DNA from: Sphingomonas_Q fennica_A
GTDB lineage: Bacteria; Pseudomonadota; Alphaproteobacteria; Sphingomonadales; Sphingomonadaceae
DNA: 64,000 nucleotides
NCBI GenBank assembly: GCA_036946415.1
Contig: JAQIJD010000005.1
Coordinates: forward strand, 62,001-126,000
Direction of reading: 5' to 3'
In this document: one piece after another, positions 1 through 8,376 of the stretch
How positions within the stretch are numbered: position 1 is the first letter of the stretch
Layout of the letters: each line of letters begins with the position of its first letter
The notes under the pieces: model-generated
What the model was told of the DNA's origin: nothing
Databases searched by the model: none
What the model saw: only the letters and a program-made list of their open reading frames with translations
Made by a program: the position numbers and the translations under genes

Positions 1-434
1 TCTGCCAGCGTGGGGGTCTGATCGACGAGCCGATCGAGCGAGAGGACGAGGATCAGCCGGTCGTCGGTGGTGGCGAGGCCGTCCAGGAAGCGCGTTGCCG
101 GATTGTCCCCCATGTCGGGCACGGGCTGCATCGCTTCCGGCACGATCGAGACGATGTCGTTCACCGCGTCGACGATGATTCCCTGGAGCCTGTCGCCGAC
201 ATGCACGACGATGATGACGTGGCGGACGCTGGGATCGGTCAGCCCCCAGCCGAGCCGCTGGCGCAGATCGAGCACCGGCAGCACCACGCCGCGCAGGTTG
301 ACGACGCCGCGGACGTGCGGCGGCACGTTCGGCAGGGGCGTCGCCGGCGACCAGGCGCGGATCTCGCGGATCGCCATGATGTCGATGCCGAGCACCTGAT
401 CGCCCAGCTCGAACGTGATGAGTTGTCGGGACAT
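1..434 (-). CDS. cheW: CheW chemotaxis coupling protein (3' end outside window)
   Basis: The protein begins MSRQLITFELGDQVLGIDI and continues through a typical CheW beta-barrel pattern (GVVNLRGVVLPVLDLRQRLG, then IIVDAVNDIVSI) without a stop to the window edge, about 144 codons. CheW bridges chemoreceptors and the CheA kinase in the polar signalling array. The start is the ATG at 432-434, preceded by a good ribosome binding site (AAAGGAGA). It is the last visible gene of the minus-strand che operon, 23 bases after the cheY stop. The family is clear from sequence; only the C-terminal residues are missing. Confidence 0.93.
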   Translation of the reverse strand, partial: MSRQLITFELGDQVLGIDIMAIREIRAWSPATPLPNVPPHVRGVVNLRGVVLPVLDLRQRLGWGLTDPSVRHVIIVVHVGDRLQGIIVDAVNDIVSIVPEAMQPVPDMGDNPATRFLDGLATTDDRLILVLSLDRLVDQTPTLA

Positions 435-457
435 CGTTCGTCTCCTTTGGGCCGGGG

Positions 458-856
458 TCAGTGCAGCACGCGGCGGATCGCCGCGGCGAGCTTTTCGGGC
501 TGGAAGGGCTTCACGATCCAGCCGGTGGCGCCGGCGGCGCGCGCGCGCTGCTTCTTCTCGTCCGAGCTTTCGGTGGTGAGGACGAGGATCGGAAGCGCCG
601 TATCGCCCGCCCCGCGCACCTGCTCGATCAGGCCGAACCCGTCCATGCGCGGCATGTTGATGTCGGTGATGAGCAGGTCGGGCCGGCCTTCCCCCAGCCG
701 CTCCAGCGCCTGCACGCCGTCCTCGGCCTCGGTCACCCGGTAGCCGAGGTCGGTAAGCGCGGCGCGCAGCAGCATCCGCATGCTGGGCGAATCGTCCACG
801 GTCATGATCGTCTTGGCCACAGGCCGTGCCTCCGTTGCAGGAATAGGGGTCGTCAT
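458..856 (-). CDS. cheY: CheY-like single-domain response regulator
   Basis: A 132-residue receiver domain with the acidic pair in MTVDDSPSMR, the phosphoacceptor Asp in DINMPRMDG, the conserved Thr/Ser region in VLTTESSDEKK and the Lys in IVKPFQP. It has no output domain, so it fits CheY, which carries phosphate from CheA to the flagellar switch. About 15 residues precede the first strand, longer than in enteric CheY. Its ATG shares one base with the cheD stop (TGATG), so translation is probably coupled. A role as phosphate sink instead of motor effector cannot be excluded, since alphaproteobacteria often have several CheY proteins. Confidence 0.92.
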   Translation of the reverse strand: MTTPIPATEARPVAKTIMTVDDSPSMRMLLRAALTDLGYRVTEAEDGVQALERLGEGRPDLLITDINMPRMDGFGLIEQVRGAGDTALPILVLTTESSDEKKQRARAAGATGWIVKPFQPEKLAAAIRRVLH

Positions 857-1425
857 CAGAAGAATTCCACGTCGCCGACGGTGGACGGCACGGGGGCGGG
901 CCGCGGCGGCGGCGCCACCGGCATCCGCACGCCCGCGCCTTCGATCGTGCGGCAGCGGCCGAGGCCGAGCGCGGCCCGGAACTCGATCCGCCGCGCCCCG
1001 CTGCCGCCCACGTCCTCGCCGACCAGCGGGATGCGTTCGTCGCGCAGGAAACGGCGGGCGAAGGCGACGTTGGCGCCGCCGATGTCGCGGAAGCTGCGGT
1101 GCATGGTCGCGCCGCCGTAGATGCGCGCCTTCATCCGGCTGCGCACCGCGCCCCTCGCCAGCATGGCGTTGATCAGGACTTCCATCGCATAGAGGCCGTA
1201 GCGTTGCAGCGAGGCCGGATCGTCCCCGCCGCCTTCCGCCAGCAGATAATGGTTGAGCCCGCCGACATGCGCGACCGGATCGTAGAGGCAGGCGGCGACG
1301 CAGCTGCCGAGCACGGTCGTCAGCACCTCGGACGGATCGGTCGAGACGCGCGTCTCGCCCTGCGCCACGGTAAGGCGGACGAGCCCATCGCGGCGGGCGA
1401 GAGCGGGGGCGGCGACGGCGCTCAT
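856..1425 (-). CDS. cheD: CheD chemoreceptor glutamine deamidase
   Basis: A 189-residue protein with the CheD catalytic elements: Cys in VLGSCVAAC and His in GGLNHYLLAE. CheD deamidates glutamines in chemoreceptors to glutamates that CheR and CheB then methylate and demethylate. The start is chosen at the ATG at 1423-1425 because it overlaps the cheB stop as ATGA, matching all other junctions in this operon; an in-frame ATG nine bases upstream is the alternative. The C-terminus ends in VGDVEFF, a tail outside the core fold. Confidence 0.93.
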   Translation of the reverse strand: MSAVAAPALARRDGLVRLTVAQGETRVSTDPSEVLTTVLGSCVAACLYDPVAHVGGLNHYLLAEGGGDDPASLQRYGLYAMEVLINAMLARGAVRSRMKARIYGGATMHRSFRDIGGANVAFARRFLRDERIPLVGEDVGGSGARRIEFRAALGLGRCRTIEGAGVRMPVAPPPRPAPVPSTVGDVEFF

Positions 1426-2456
1426 GCCGCACACGCCTTCAGCAGCCGGCCGGCGATCAGCCGCAGCGGCAGTTGTTCCTGCACCGCGCCCATCTGGTGG
1501 GCGACGGCGGGCATGCCGTAGACGACGCTGGTCGCCTTGTCCTGCCCGAAGGTCCGGCAGCCGGCGTCGCGCATCGCCTTCAGCCCGGCGGCGCCGTCAT
1601 GGCCCATGCCGGTCAGGATCGCGCCCGCCGCATCGGCACCGACATAGCGGGCCACCGAATGGAACAGCCGATCGACCGACGGCCGGTGGCCGTTGACCCG
1701 ATCGCCCGCGACGAGGCGGCAATGGCGGCGCTGGTCGCTGCCTGCGATCTCGAGATGATCGTCGCCGCCCGGCGCCAGATAGACGAAGCCGCGCCGCAGG
1801 ACGGCGCCGGCGCGCGCCTGTTCGACGGTGGGGGCCGACAGCCGGTCGAGCCGCGCGGCGAAGCTGGGGGTGAAGGTGGCGGGCATATGCTGGACGATCA
1901 CGGTCGGCGGGCAATCCGCGGGAAAATCGCGCAGCAGCTCGATCAGCGCCTCGACCCCGCCGGTGGAGGAGCCGATGGCGATGATCGCACCGTCGCGCGG
2001 GCGATAGTCCGCCGCCGGCGCCGCGGGGGCGGCCGGGGCGGCGGGGGGCAGGCGGCGCACCCGGCCGCCCGCCGCGGTGCGGACGAGGGTGGCGAGGTCG
2101 GTACCGGCGCGGCCGGCCAGATCGTTGCACAACGCGGTCTTGTCGAAGCAGTCGACCGCGCCCAGTTGCAGCGCGGTCAGTGCAGCGTCGCTGCCCGCCG
2201 CCGTCAGCGTGGAGAGCATGACGACCGGCATCGGCCGCAGGCGCATGACCTTCTCGAGGAAGCCGAGCCCGTCCATCCCCGGCATCTCGATGTCGAGCGT
2301 CATCACGTCCGGGTTGAGCGCCTTCACCTTTTCGCGCGCGTCCTGCGCGGAGCAGGCGGTGCCGATCACCTCGATTTCCGGATCGCGCGCCAGCACCCCC
2401 GACACGATGGCGCGCATCGCGGCGGAATCGTCGACGACGAGGGCACGGACGCTCAT
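1422..2456 (-). CDS. cheB: CheB protein-glutamate methylesterase/glutaminase
   Basis: A 344-residue two-domain protein. An N-terminal receiver domain (about 1-120, Asp in TLDIEMPGMDG) is joined by an Ala/Pro-rich linker to a C-terminal methylesterase domain (about 155-344) with the Ser in GSSTGGVEAL, the His in VIVQHMP and the Asp in GMGHDGAAG, the CheB catalytic triad. CheB removes receptor methyl groups when phosphorylated by CheA, providing adaptation. ATGA overlaps link it to cheR upstream and cheD downstream, so the genes are translationally coupled. Confidence 0.96.
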   Translation of the reverse strand: MSVRALVVDDSAAMRAIVSGVLARDPEIEVIGTACSAQDAREKVKALNPDVMTLDIEMPGMDGLGFLEKVMRLRPMPVVMLSTLTAAGSDAALTALQLGAVDCFDKTALCNDLAGRAGTDLATLVRTAAGGRVRRLPPAAPAAPAAPAADYRPRDGAIIAIGSSTGGVEALIELLRDFPADCPPTVIVQHMPATFTPSFAARLDRLSAPTVEQARAGAVLRRGFVYLAPGGDDHLEIAGSDQRRHCRLVAGDRVNGHRPSVDRLFHSVARYVGADAAGAILTGMGHDGAAGLKAMRDAGCRTFGQDKATSVVYGMPAVAHQMGAVQEQLPLRLIAGRLLKACAA

Positions 2457-3304
2457 GCCGCGACCTTCAGGAAGGCGGTGCGATCGACCAGGCGGAAGCG
2501 CGGGGCGAGCGCATCGGCCAGCCGCTCCGAATGGCCGATGTAGAGCATGCCGCCCGGCACCAGCAGGTCGGCCAGCCGCGCCTGGAGGCGGGCCTTGGTC
2601 GGTTCGTCGAAATAGATCATCACGTTGCGACAGCAGATCGCATCGAACGGCCCCTTCATCGGCCAATCCCCCAGGAGGTTGAGCGCGCGGAAGGCGATCG
2701 CCTGCCGCAGCAGCGGATCGACCGTGCCGTCGCGACCGACCCACGCGGCGCGCAACGGGCCGGGGATGGTCTTCAGCACGTCGGGCGGATAGCGGCCGGC
2801 GCGCGCCGTCTCGATCACGCTCGGCGAGACGTCGGTGGCGAGCAGGCGGAGGTCGCCGCGCAGCAGCCGCTGCGCGGCGGCACGATCCGAACCCAGCGCC
2901 GACATCAGCCAGGTATAGGGCTCCTCGCCGCTCGAGCAGGCCGCCGACCACAGCCGAACGCGTCCGCCGGCGGCAAGGCGGTGCGACAGCGCCGGCCACA
3001 GCCGGCTGCGGAAGTCGTCGAAATGGTGCGCCTCGCGGAAGAAGCTGGTGTGATTGGTCGTCAGCGCATCGATCATCCGCCCGCGTTCGGCCGGATCGCG
3101 CGCGATCAGCGTCAGATAGTCGGCGACGGTGGCCAGCCCGACGGCGCGGACGCGCGGCGCCAGCCGGCCGTAGACGAGCTGCATCTTCTGCGCGGGCAGC
3201 AGGATGCCGACCGTATCGTAGACGATCGCGGCCACGGCGCGATGATCCTCGGCGGTGAAGGCGAATTCCTGTCCGCGCGGGCGGGGGAGGGCGGCGGCGC
3301 TCAT
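2453..3304 (-). CDS. cheR: CheR chemotaxis protein methyltransferase
   Basis: A 283-residue protein with the N-terminal helical CheR domain (TTNHTSFFREAHHF) and a SAM-binding domain with WSAACSSGEEPYT. Later come LLATDVSPSVIETARAGRY and the CCRNVMIYF motif typical of CheR. It transfers methyl groups from SAM to receptor glutamates. The start overlaps the cheA stop (ATGA). The receptor encoded at the head of this operon ends in a DWSEF pentapeptide, the type of tail that tethers CheR, which suggests the two work together. Confidence 0.96.
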   Translation of the reverse strand: MSAAALPRPRGQEFAFTAEDHRAVAAIVYDTVGILLPAQKMQLVYGRLAPRVRAVGLATVADYLTLIARDPAERGRMIDALTTNHTSFFREAHHFDDFRSRLWPALSHRLAAGGRVRLWSAACSSGEEPYTWLMSALGSDRAAAQRLLRGDLRLLATDVSPSVIETARAGRYPPDVLKTIPGPLRAAWVGRDGTVDPLLRQAIAFRALNLLGDWPMKGPFDAICCRNVMIYFDEPTKARLQARLADLLVPGGMLYIGHSERLADALAPRFRLVDRTAFLKVAA

Positions 3305-5431
3305 GCCGCGGCCGCCAGCTGCGGGCGCCGCGCCGTCAGCGCGTCGATATCCAGGATCAGCGCCACGCGGCCGTTGCCGAGGATGGTGGCGCCGGCCAGC
3401 CCGTCCACCGCGCGGTAATTCGCCTCCAGGCTCTTCACCACCACCTGCCGCTGGTCGATGATGCTGTCCACCATCAGCGCGGCCTGGCCGTGATCGCCAT
3501 CGACCACGATCAGCACCGCTTCGGCCGGATCCGCCTTGGCGCCGGCGATGCCCAGTCGCTCGCCCACGCGGTGGACGGGGACATAGGCGCCGCGCACGTC
3601 CAGCAACGTGCCGCTCGGCCCGATCCTGGTGACGACATTGTCCTTCGGGCGCAGGCTCTCGACGATGTGGCCGAGCGGGATGACGAACGTCTGTTCGCCG
3701 ACCGTCACGATCATGCCGTCCAGCACCGCCAGCGTCAGCGGCAGGCTGAGCGAGAAGCTGGAGCCATGGCCGAAGCGCGACTGGATGCCGATCCGCCCGC
3801 CCAGCGCCTGGACGTTCTTGCGCACCACGTCCATGCCCACGCCGCGGCCGGAGATGTTGGAGACGGTGGCGGCGGTGGAAAAGCCGGGCGCGAAGATCAG
3901 ATTGTCGATCTCCTCCTCGCCCAGGATCGCATCGGGCGGGATGATGCCACGCTCGACCGCCTTGGCACGGACGCGATCGCGATCGATGCCGCGCCCGTCG
4001 TCGGCCACGGTGATGACGATCCGGCCCGAATGATGCGCGGCCGACAGACGGACGACGCCCTCCTCGGACTTGCCCGCCGCCAGCCGCTCGGCCGGCGTCT
4101 CCAGCCCATGATCCACGGCATTGCGGATGAGGTGGGTCAGCGGCTCGCCGATCCGTTCGCAGACCGTCTTGTCGACCTCGGTCATCTCGCCGTCGAGTTG
4201 CAGGCGGACGCGCTTGCCGGTTTCGCCTTCCAGCTCGCGGATGATGCGCGGCACGCGGTTGAACACCGTCTTCATCGGCTGGGCGCGCAGCGCCATCGTG
4301 CTTTCCTGCAACTCGCGCGTCAGGTGGTCGAGATCGGACAGTTCGCCGCAGCCGGCGAGGCCGCAATCCGACAGGCGCTGCGTCAGCATCGCCTGGGTGA
4401 TGACGAGTTCGCCGACCAGGTTGACCAGCCGGTCCAGCTTGTCGAGATCGACGCGGATCGTCTGCCCGGCCGCCGCGGCGGCGGGGGCAGGCTGTGCCGC
4501 CGCGGGTTCGGCGACGGGCAGCGGGGCAGCCGCCGCCATCGCTGGAGCCGGGACGGCTGCGACCGGCGCTGGGGGTGCGGCGACCGGTGCAGGCGTCGCG
4601 GCGATCGGCGCCAGCGCTTCGACGGCGGGTGCGGGCGGCGCCGGCTGCGGAGCGGGGGCGGCCGCCTCGTCCTCGTCGCGCGTCAGGTCGAGCGCGAAAC
4701 CGTCGGTGAAGTCGAAGACGGCGCGGATGTCGTCGGCATCGGTCGCGCCGGGGATGCGGAACGTCCAGCCCAGATAGGCACAGTCCGGGTCCATCGCGTC
4801 GAGGGCGGGCAGCGTCGAGAGATCGACCGCAACGGTCTCGGCGCCCAGCAGCGCCAGCTCGCGCAGCAGCAGCAGCGGTTCGGCACCGTTGTCGAAAGCG
4901 TTGGCGGAGGGCTTCACCGTCAGCCGCCACGGGGGCCGGCTGATCGCCTGCCGCGGCATCGGCCTCGTCCAGCATCGCCATCAGATCGTCGAAATCGTCG
5001 GCGGCGGGTGCCGGCGCAGCGGCGGCAGGCGCCGCCGCCGCAGGGGCGCTCGCCTCGCCCTTGCCGGCGGCGATCAGCCGGTCCAGCATCGCCCGGTCGG
5101 CCGGGGCCGCCCCGCCGTCGCGGGCGGCGACGACATGGTCGGTCAGCACGTCGAAGGCGGCGACGATCGTCGTCGTCAGGTCCGCCGTCAGCGGCAGCGT
5201 GCCGTTGCGGACGAGGTCCAGCAACGTCTCATATTCATGCGTATAGGCCTGCAACCGCTCATGGCCGAAGGCGCCGGCCCCGCCCTTGATGGAATGGACC
5301 GAGCGGAAGACGGTGTTGATCGTCTCCCCATCGTGCGCGCCCGCCCGGATGACGGCGAAGGCCGCCTCGATCGCGCCGAGGCCTTCCTCGCATTCCTGAA
5401 AGAAGATCTGCTGAATCTCGTCGAGGTTCAT
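3301..5431 (-). pseudogene. cheA: cheA chemotaxis histidine kinase, full length but with a one-base frameshift
   Basis: An N-terminal HPt domain (His in HSIKGGAGAFG) reads from 5431 to about 4935. The rest (CheA regulatory/dimerisation, ATPase N-box HLIRNAVDHGLE, G-boxes DDGRGID and GRGVGMDVV, C-terminal CheW-like domain) reads in another frame from about 4934 to 3301. The frames meet at a run of five G at 4931-4935. Removing one base gives DQPAPWRLTV and an uninterrupted protein of 709 residues. The interval is 3n+1 long. Either the gene is truly broken or one base is a sequencing error; overlaps with cheR and full domain preservation favour an error or a very recent mutation. Confidence 0.88.
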
Positions 5432-5449
5432 GGCGATGCGATCCTTGGG

Positions 5450-5716
5450 TCAGGCGAGCGCGAGCGCCGGGCCGAGGCCGGCGAGGGCGATCATGGCTTT
5501 GAGCGAATCGCTGGGCGCCGCGATGCGGAAGTCGAGGCCCGCCGCATCGGCTGCGATGCGCGCGGCGGCCAGGACTTGCAGGCAGGCGAGCCCGGCCTGT
5601 TCGACCGCCGATCCGTCGATCACCAGCGACTGCCCCTCGCCGATCGCCGCCCGGAGGCGCCGGCGGAGTTCGCCGCCGGCATTGGTATCGAGGATCGCGG
5701 GCAGGGGGCTGGGCAT
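5450..5716 (-). CDS. STAS-domain protein of the chemotaxis operon
   Basis: An 88-residue single-domain protein with the STAS pattern: a strand, then LVIDGSAVEQAGLACLQVLAAA. In anti-sigma antagonists the loop reads D-S-x-G-L with a phosphorylated Ser; here the equivalent is E-Q-A-G-L, so classical serine phosphorylation is unlikely. Small STAS proteins are common between mcp and cheA in alphaproteobacterial che clusters, where their function is not settled. It lies 18 bases upstream of the cheA start, on the same strand, and is probably in the same transcript. Confidence 0.8.
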   Translation of the reverse strand: MPSPLPAILDTNAGGELRRRLRAAIGEGQSLVIDGSAVEQAGLACLQVLAAARIAADAAGLDFRIAAPSDSLKAMIALAGLGPALALA

Positions 5717-5772
5717 GATCGGCTCCGGAAAAGGTCGGGCGGGGCGGGCGGGGCGGGCCGGCAGCGGACGGA

Positions 5773-7204
5773 TCAGAATTCCGACCAGTCGTCCTCGCTC
5801 ACCGCCAGGGCCGCGGAACCGCCGCCCGCCACGCGCCGCACGGGGGCCGGCAGCTGCCGGCCGAGCTTGGCGGCGCGGCCCTGCAATTCATGGACGACGT
5901 TGCCGGTCGGGGCCGGGGCGGCGCCCGGCGCCAGCTTGAACGCGGCGACCCGGCGGGCGAGCGCATCGGCCTCCTCGGACAGGCTGCGCGCGGCCGCCGT
6001 CGACTGTTCCACCATCGCCGCATTCTGCTGGGTCACCCCGTCCATCTCGGACACGGCGGTGTTGACCTGCTGGAGGCCCGTCGCCTGCTGCTCCGCCGAG
6101 GTGGCGATGGTCGAGACGAGCGCGTCGATCTCGCCGATGCGGGCGATGATCCGCTGGAGCGCCTGACCCGTCTCGCTGACGAGATCGACGCCGGCACTCA
6201 CCTGCTCGCTGGAGGCGGTGATCTTGGTCTTCACGTCCTTGGCGGCATCGGCCGAACGCTGGGCCAGCGCCCGCACCTCGGACGCGACGACCGCGAAGCC
6301 CTTGCCGGCATCCCCGGCGCGCGCCGCCTCGACGCCCGCGTTCAGCGCCAGCAGGTTGGTCTGGAAAGCGATGCCGTCGATCACGCTGATGATCTCGGAG
6401 ATTTCGTTGGAGGCGCGCTCGATGCCGCTCATCGCTTCCACCGCACGGCGAACGACCGCGCCCGATTTCTCCGCCTCGCGGCGCGTCTCGCCGACGACGT
6501 CGTTGGCGCGGGTGGCGCCGGCCGCCGTCTCGCGCACGGTCGAAGTGATCTCGTCCATGGCGGCGGCGGTTTCCTCCAGGCTGGCCGCCTGCTGCTCGGT
6601 GCGCTGCGACAGATCGTCGGAGGCCTGGCGGATATCGCTGGCGCCGTTGTTGATGCCCGCTGGTCGCCTGCGAGACGGCGGCCATCACCTCGGCCACGGC
6701 GTCCATCGCCCTGTTGAAATCCTCGCGCACCCGGTCGTAATCGGCGGGAAAGGCCGTCTCGATGCGATAGCTGAGATCGCTCTCCGCCAGCCTGCCGAGG
6801 CCCGCGCCCAATGTGCTGACGATCACCTCCTGCGCGGCCGCGGCCACCTTCACCTGCTCCGCATTCTGACGGAAGACGTTCATCGCCCGCGTCATCCGGC
6901 CGATGCAGTCGCGATGGTCGGTATAGGCGATCGGGGTATCGAGATCGCCGGCGGCAAGCCCCTCCATGCGGACGACGGTGTCGACATAGGGATCGGAGAT
7001 CAGCTTGCCGCTGACGATGACTGTGACGATCGCCAGCAGCGCCAGCCCCGCCATCGCGCCCACCGCCGCCGGAGGCGTGACGCCGGCGCCGTAGACCGCG
7101 CCCGCCACGACGGCGACGCCGCCAAGCGCGATCAGCCCGTGGACGAACAGCAGGATCTTGAACTTGAGACGTATCGGGGCCGCAGCCTTGAACCACTTCA
7201 GCAT
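5773..7204 (-). pseudogene. mcp: Methyl-accepting chemotaxis protein, full length but with a one-base frameshift
   Basis: From 7204 the protein has two closely spaced membrane segments (FKILLFVHGLIALGGVAVVA and AMAGLALLAIVTVIVSGKLI), a HAMP-like region and the start of the cytoplasmic signalling domain. The frame then shifts at CCC 6656-6658. Removing one base gives QATSGINNGASDI and continues through the signalling hairpin (GIAFQTNLLALNAGVEAARA) to a C-terminal DWSEF. The corrected protein is about 476 residues. There is essentially no periplasmic sensing domain, so it may sense cytoplasmic or membrane state. DWSEF resembles the xWxxF pentapeptide that tethers CheR. A GGGGAG ribosome binding site supports the start at 7204; an upstream ATG at 7252 is less likely. 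Confidence 0.85.
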
Positions 7205-7609
7205 CGTCCATTCTCCCCAAAGTCGCCGGGTGGATTCGCCGTCGCGGCGCATTCGGACCCGAGAATCGTCAGACAGGCCTAGGGCCCGTGTCGGAGTTCT
7301 TTCTAAGCAGAGGGGGTTAAGGACCGGTTAGGAGGTGGAGATTCCTCCGCTTTGCCAAGGCGATGCTGTCCGCATTTTGCGTAAACCATGCGCACTCAGC
7401 AGTTTATCGGAACAATTTCGTCCTCGATTGCACGCAAATCACGTTGGCCGAGGTTCTGGCGCACAAATGTCCCCAGATATCGCACGGCCCATTTGGGTCG
7501 ATCGGCGGCCAGCCGCCGCCTCCCGACAAGATATTGAGATCGAAGACGTCTTCAGACGCGAAATCCCGCGCGCCGGGCGGCGCAGCAGGTTGCTGTCTCG
7601 ATCGCTGCG
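7205..7609. other. Intergenic region upstream of the chemotaxis operon
   Basis: No open frame here looks coding on either strand. It must contain the promoter of the minus-strand che operon (mcp start at 7204) and is visibly less GC-rich than its surroundings (for example gcagtttatcggaacaattt near 7400), as expected for regulatory DNA. I could not assign a convincing sigma-70 or sigma-28 promoter by eye. Confidence 0.5.
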
Positions 7610-7642
7610 AAAAAGGCTGCGGCCGAATCGCCGCCGGCCGCA
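7610..7642 (-). terminator. Rho-independent terminator of hspQ
   Basis: On the minus strand, directly after the hspQ stop, an 8-bp perfect stem TGCGGCCG/CGGCCGCA (7618-7625 and 7635-7642) with a 9-base loop is followed by GCCTTTTTC. This is a classical intrinsic terminator. Confidence 0.75.
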
Positions 7643-7643
7643 A

Positions 7644-8027
7644 TCAGTGGCGGTGTTCGCGCCGCAACGCGTATCGGCCCGCCGTGAAGCTGTCGAACAG
7701 GCCGGCGATACCGGGATGATCGACGGGTTCGTCGCTGTCGTCGGCCATCAGATTGGCCTGGCTGACATAAGCGATGTAATCGCTGTCACCCGTTTCGGCG
7801 AGCAGATGGTAGAAGGGCTGGTTCTTGGCCGGCCGCACCATCTCGGGAATCGCCTGATACCATTCCTCGCTGTTGGCGAAGACGGGATCGACGTCGAAGA
7901 CGACGCCGCGAAAATCGAGCAGCCGGTGCCGCACCACCGCGCCGATCGCGAAACGGGCATGGACGATGGGCGGGGCCGTCACCTCGCCTGCAGGATCGCC
8001 GATGGGGGAGGGGGGCGCGGGAGGCAT
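7644..8027 (-). CDS. hspQ: HspQ/YccV-like heat shock protein (hemimethylated-DNA-binding family)
   Basis: A 127-residue protein with the HspQ signature: FAIGAVVRHRLLDFRGVVFD, DPVFANSEEWYQAIPE, KNQPFYHLLAE and a tail ending YIAYVSQANL. In E. coli HspQ (YccV) binds hemimethylated oriC DNA and acts as a specificity factor for the Lon protease; the role here is inferred by family. The start is set at the ATG at 8025-8027 because the conserved domain begins about 25 residues later and the open frame further upstream runs into the tRNA. The N-terminal Pro-rich stretch is not conserved. No strong ribosome binding site is visible. Confidence 0.85.
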   Translation of the reverse strand: MPPAPPSPIGDPAGEVTAPPIVHARFAIGAVVRHRLLDFRGVVFDVDPVFANSEEWYQAIPEMVRPAKNQPFYHLLAETGDSDYIAYVSQANLMADDSDEPVDHPGIAGLFDSFTAGRYALRREHRH

Positions 8028-8131
8028 GAACGTTACGTAGGACGTGCAAGGGCGCTTGTGAAGCCGATGCCTATTCGCTAGACGCGCCCGATCGGCTTGC
8101 CGGGCGCCCCTGCGGCGCCCTTCGCCTCTGC

Positions 8132-8223
<92 letters not shown>

Positions 8224-8235
8224 ACCGCATCCGAA

Positions 8236-8376
8236 ATACCCCGAAATAGTCCGGTTCCCCTCGGAAAAGAGCCAGTTTTGCGCTATGGCTCGTCCGTTCC
8301 CGTTCGATCTGGCCCGGCTCGATCCGGGGGTATCGGGGGGTATAAGTCGGGGTAGCGGATCGGAGGTTCGGGGTAT
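8236..8376. promoter_or_regulatory. Cluster of GGGGTAT motifs: candidate integrase arm sites
   Basis: ATACCCC occurs at 8236-8242, and GGGGTAT at 8327-8333, 8337-8343 and 8370-8376, with GGGGTAG at 8349-8355. The same motif occurs twice next to attR (53452-53458 and 53464-53470). Lambda-like integrases bind short arm-type repeats flanking the core, so this is a plausible P' arm. The copies close to the integrase start could also serve in autoregulation. This is inference from motif clustering. Confidence 0.5.

Noticed and set aside
7404..7643. Open frame of 79 codons between the che operon and hspQ
   Set aside because: It overlaps the hspQ terminator, has no ribosome binding site and its composition does not look coding.
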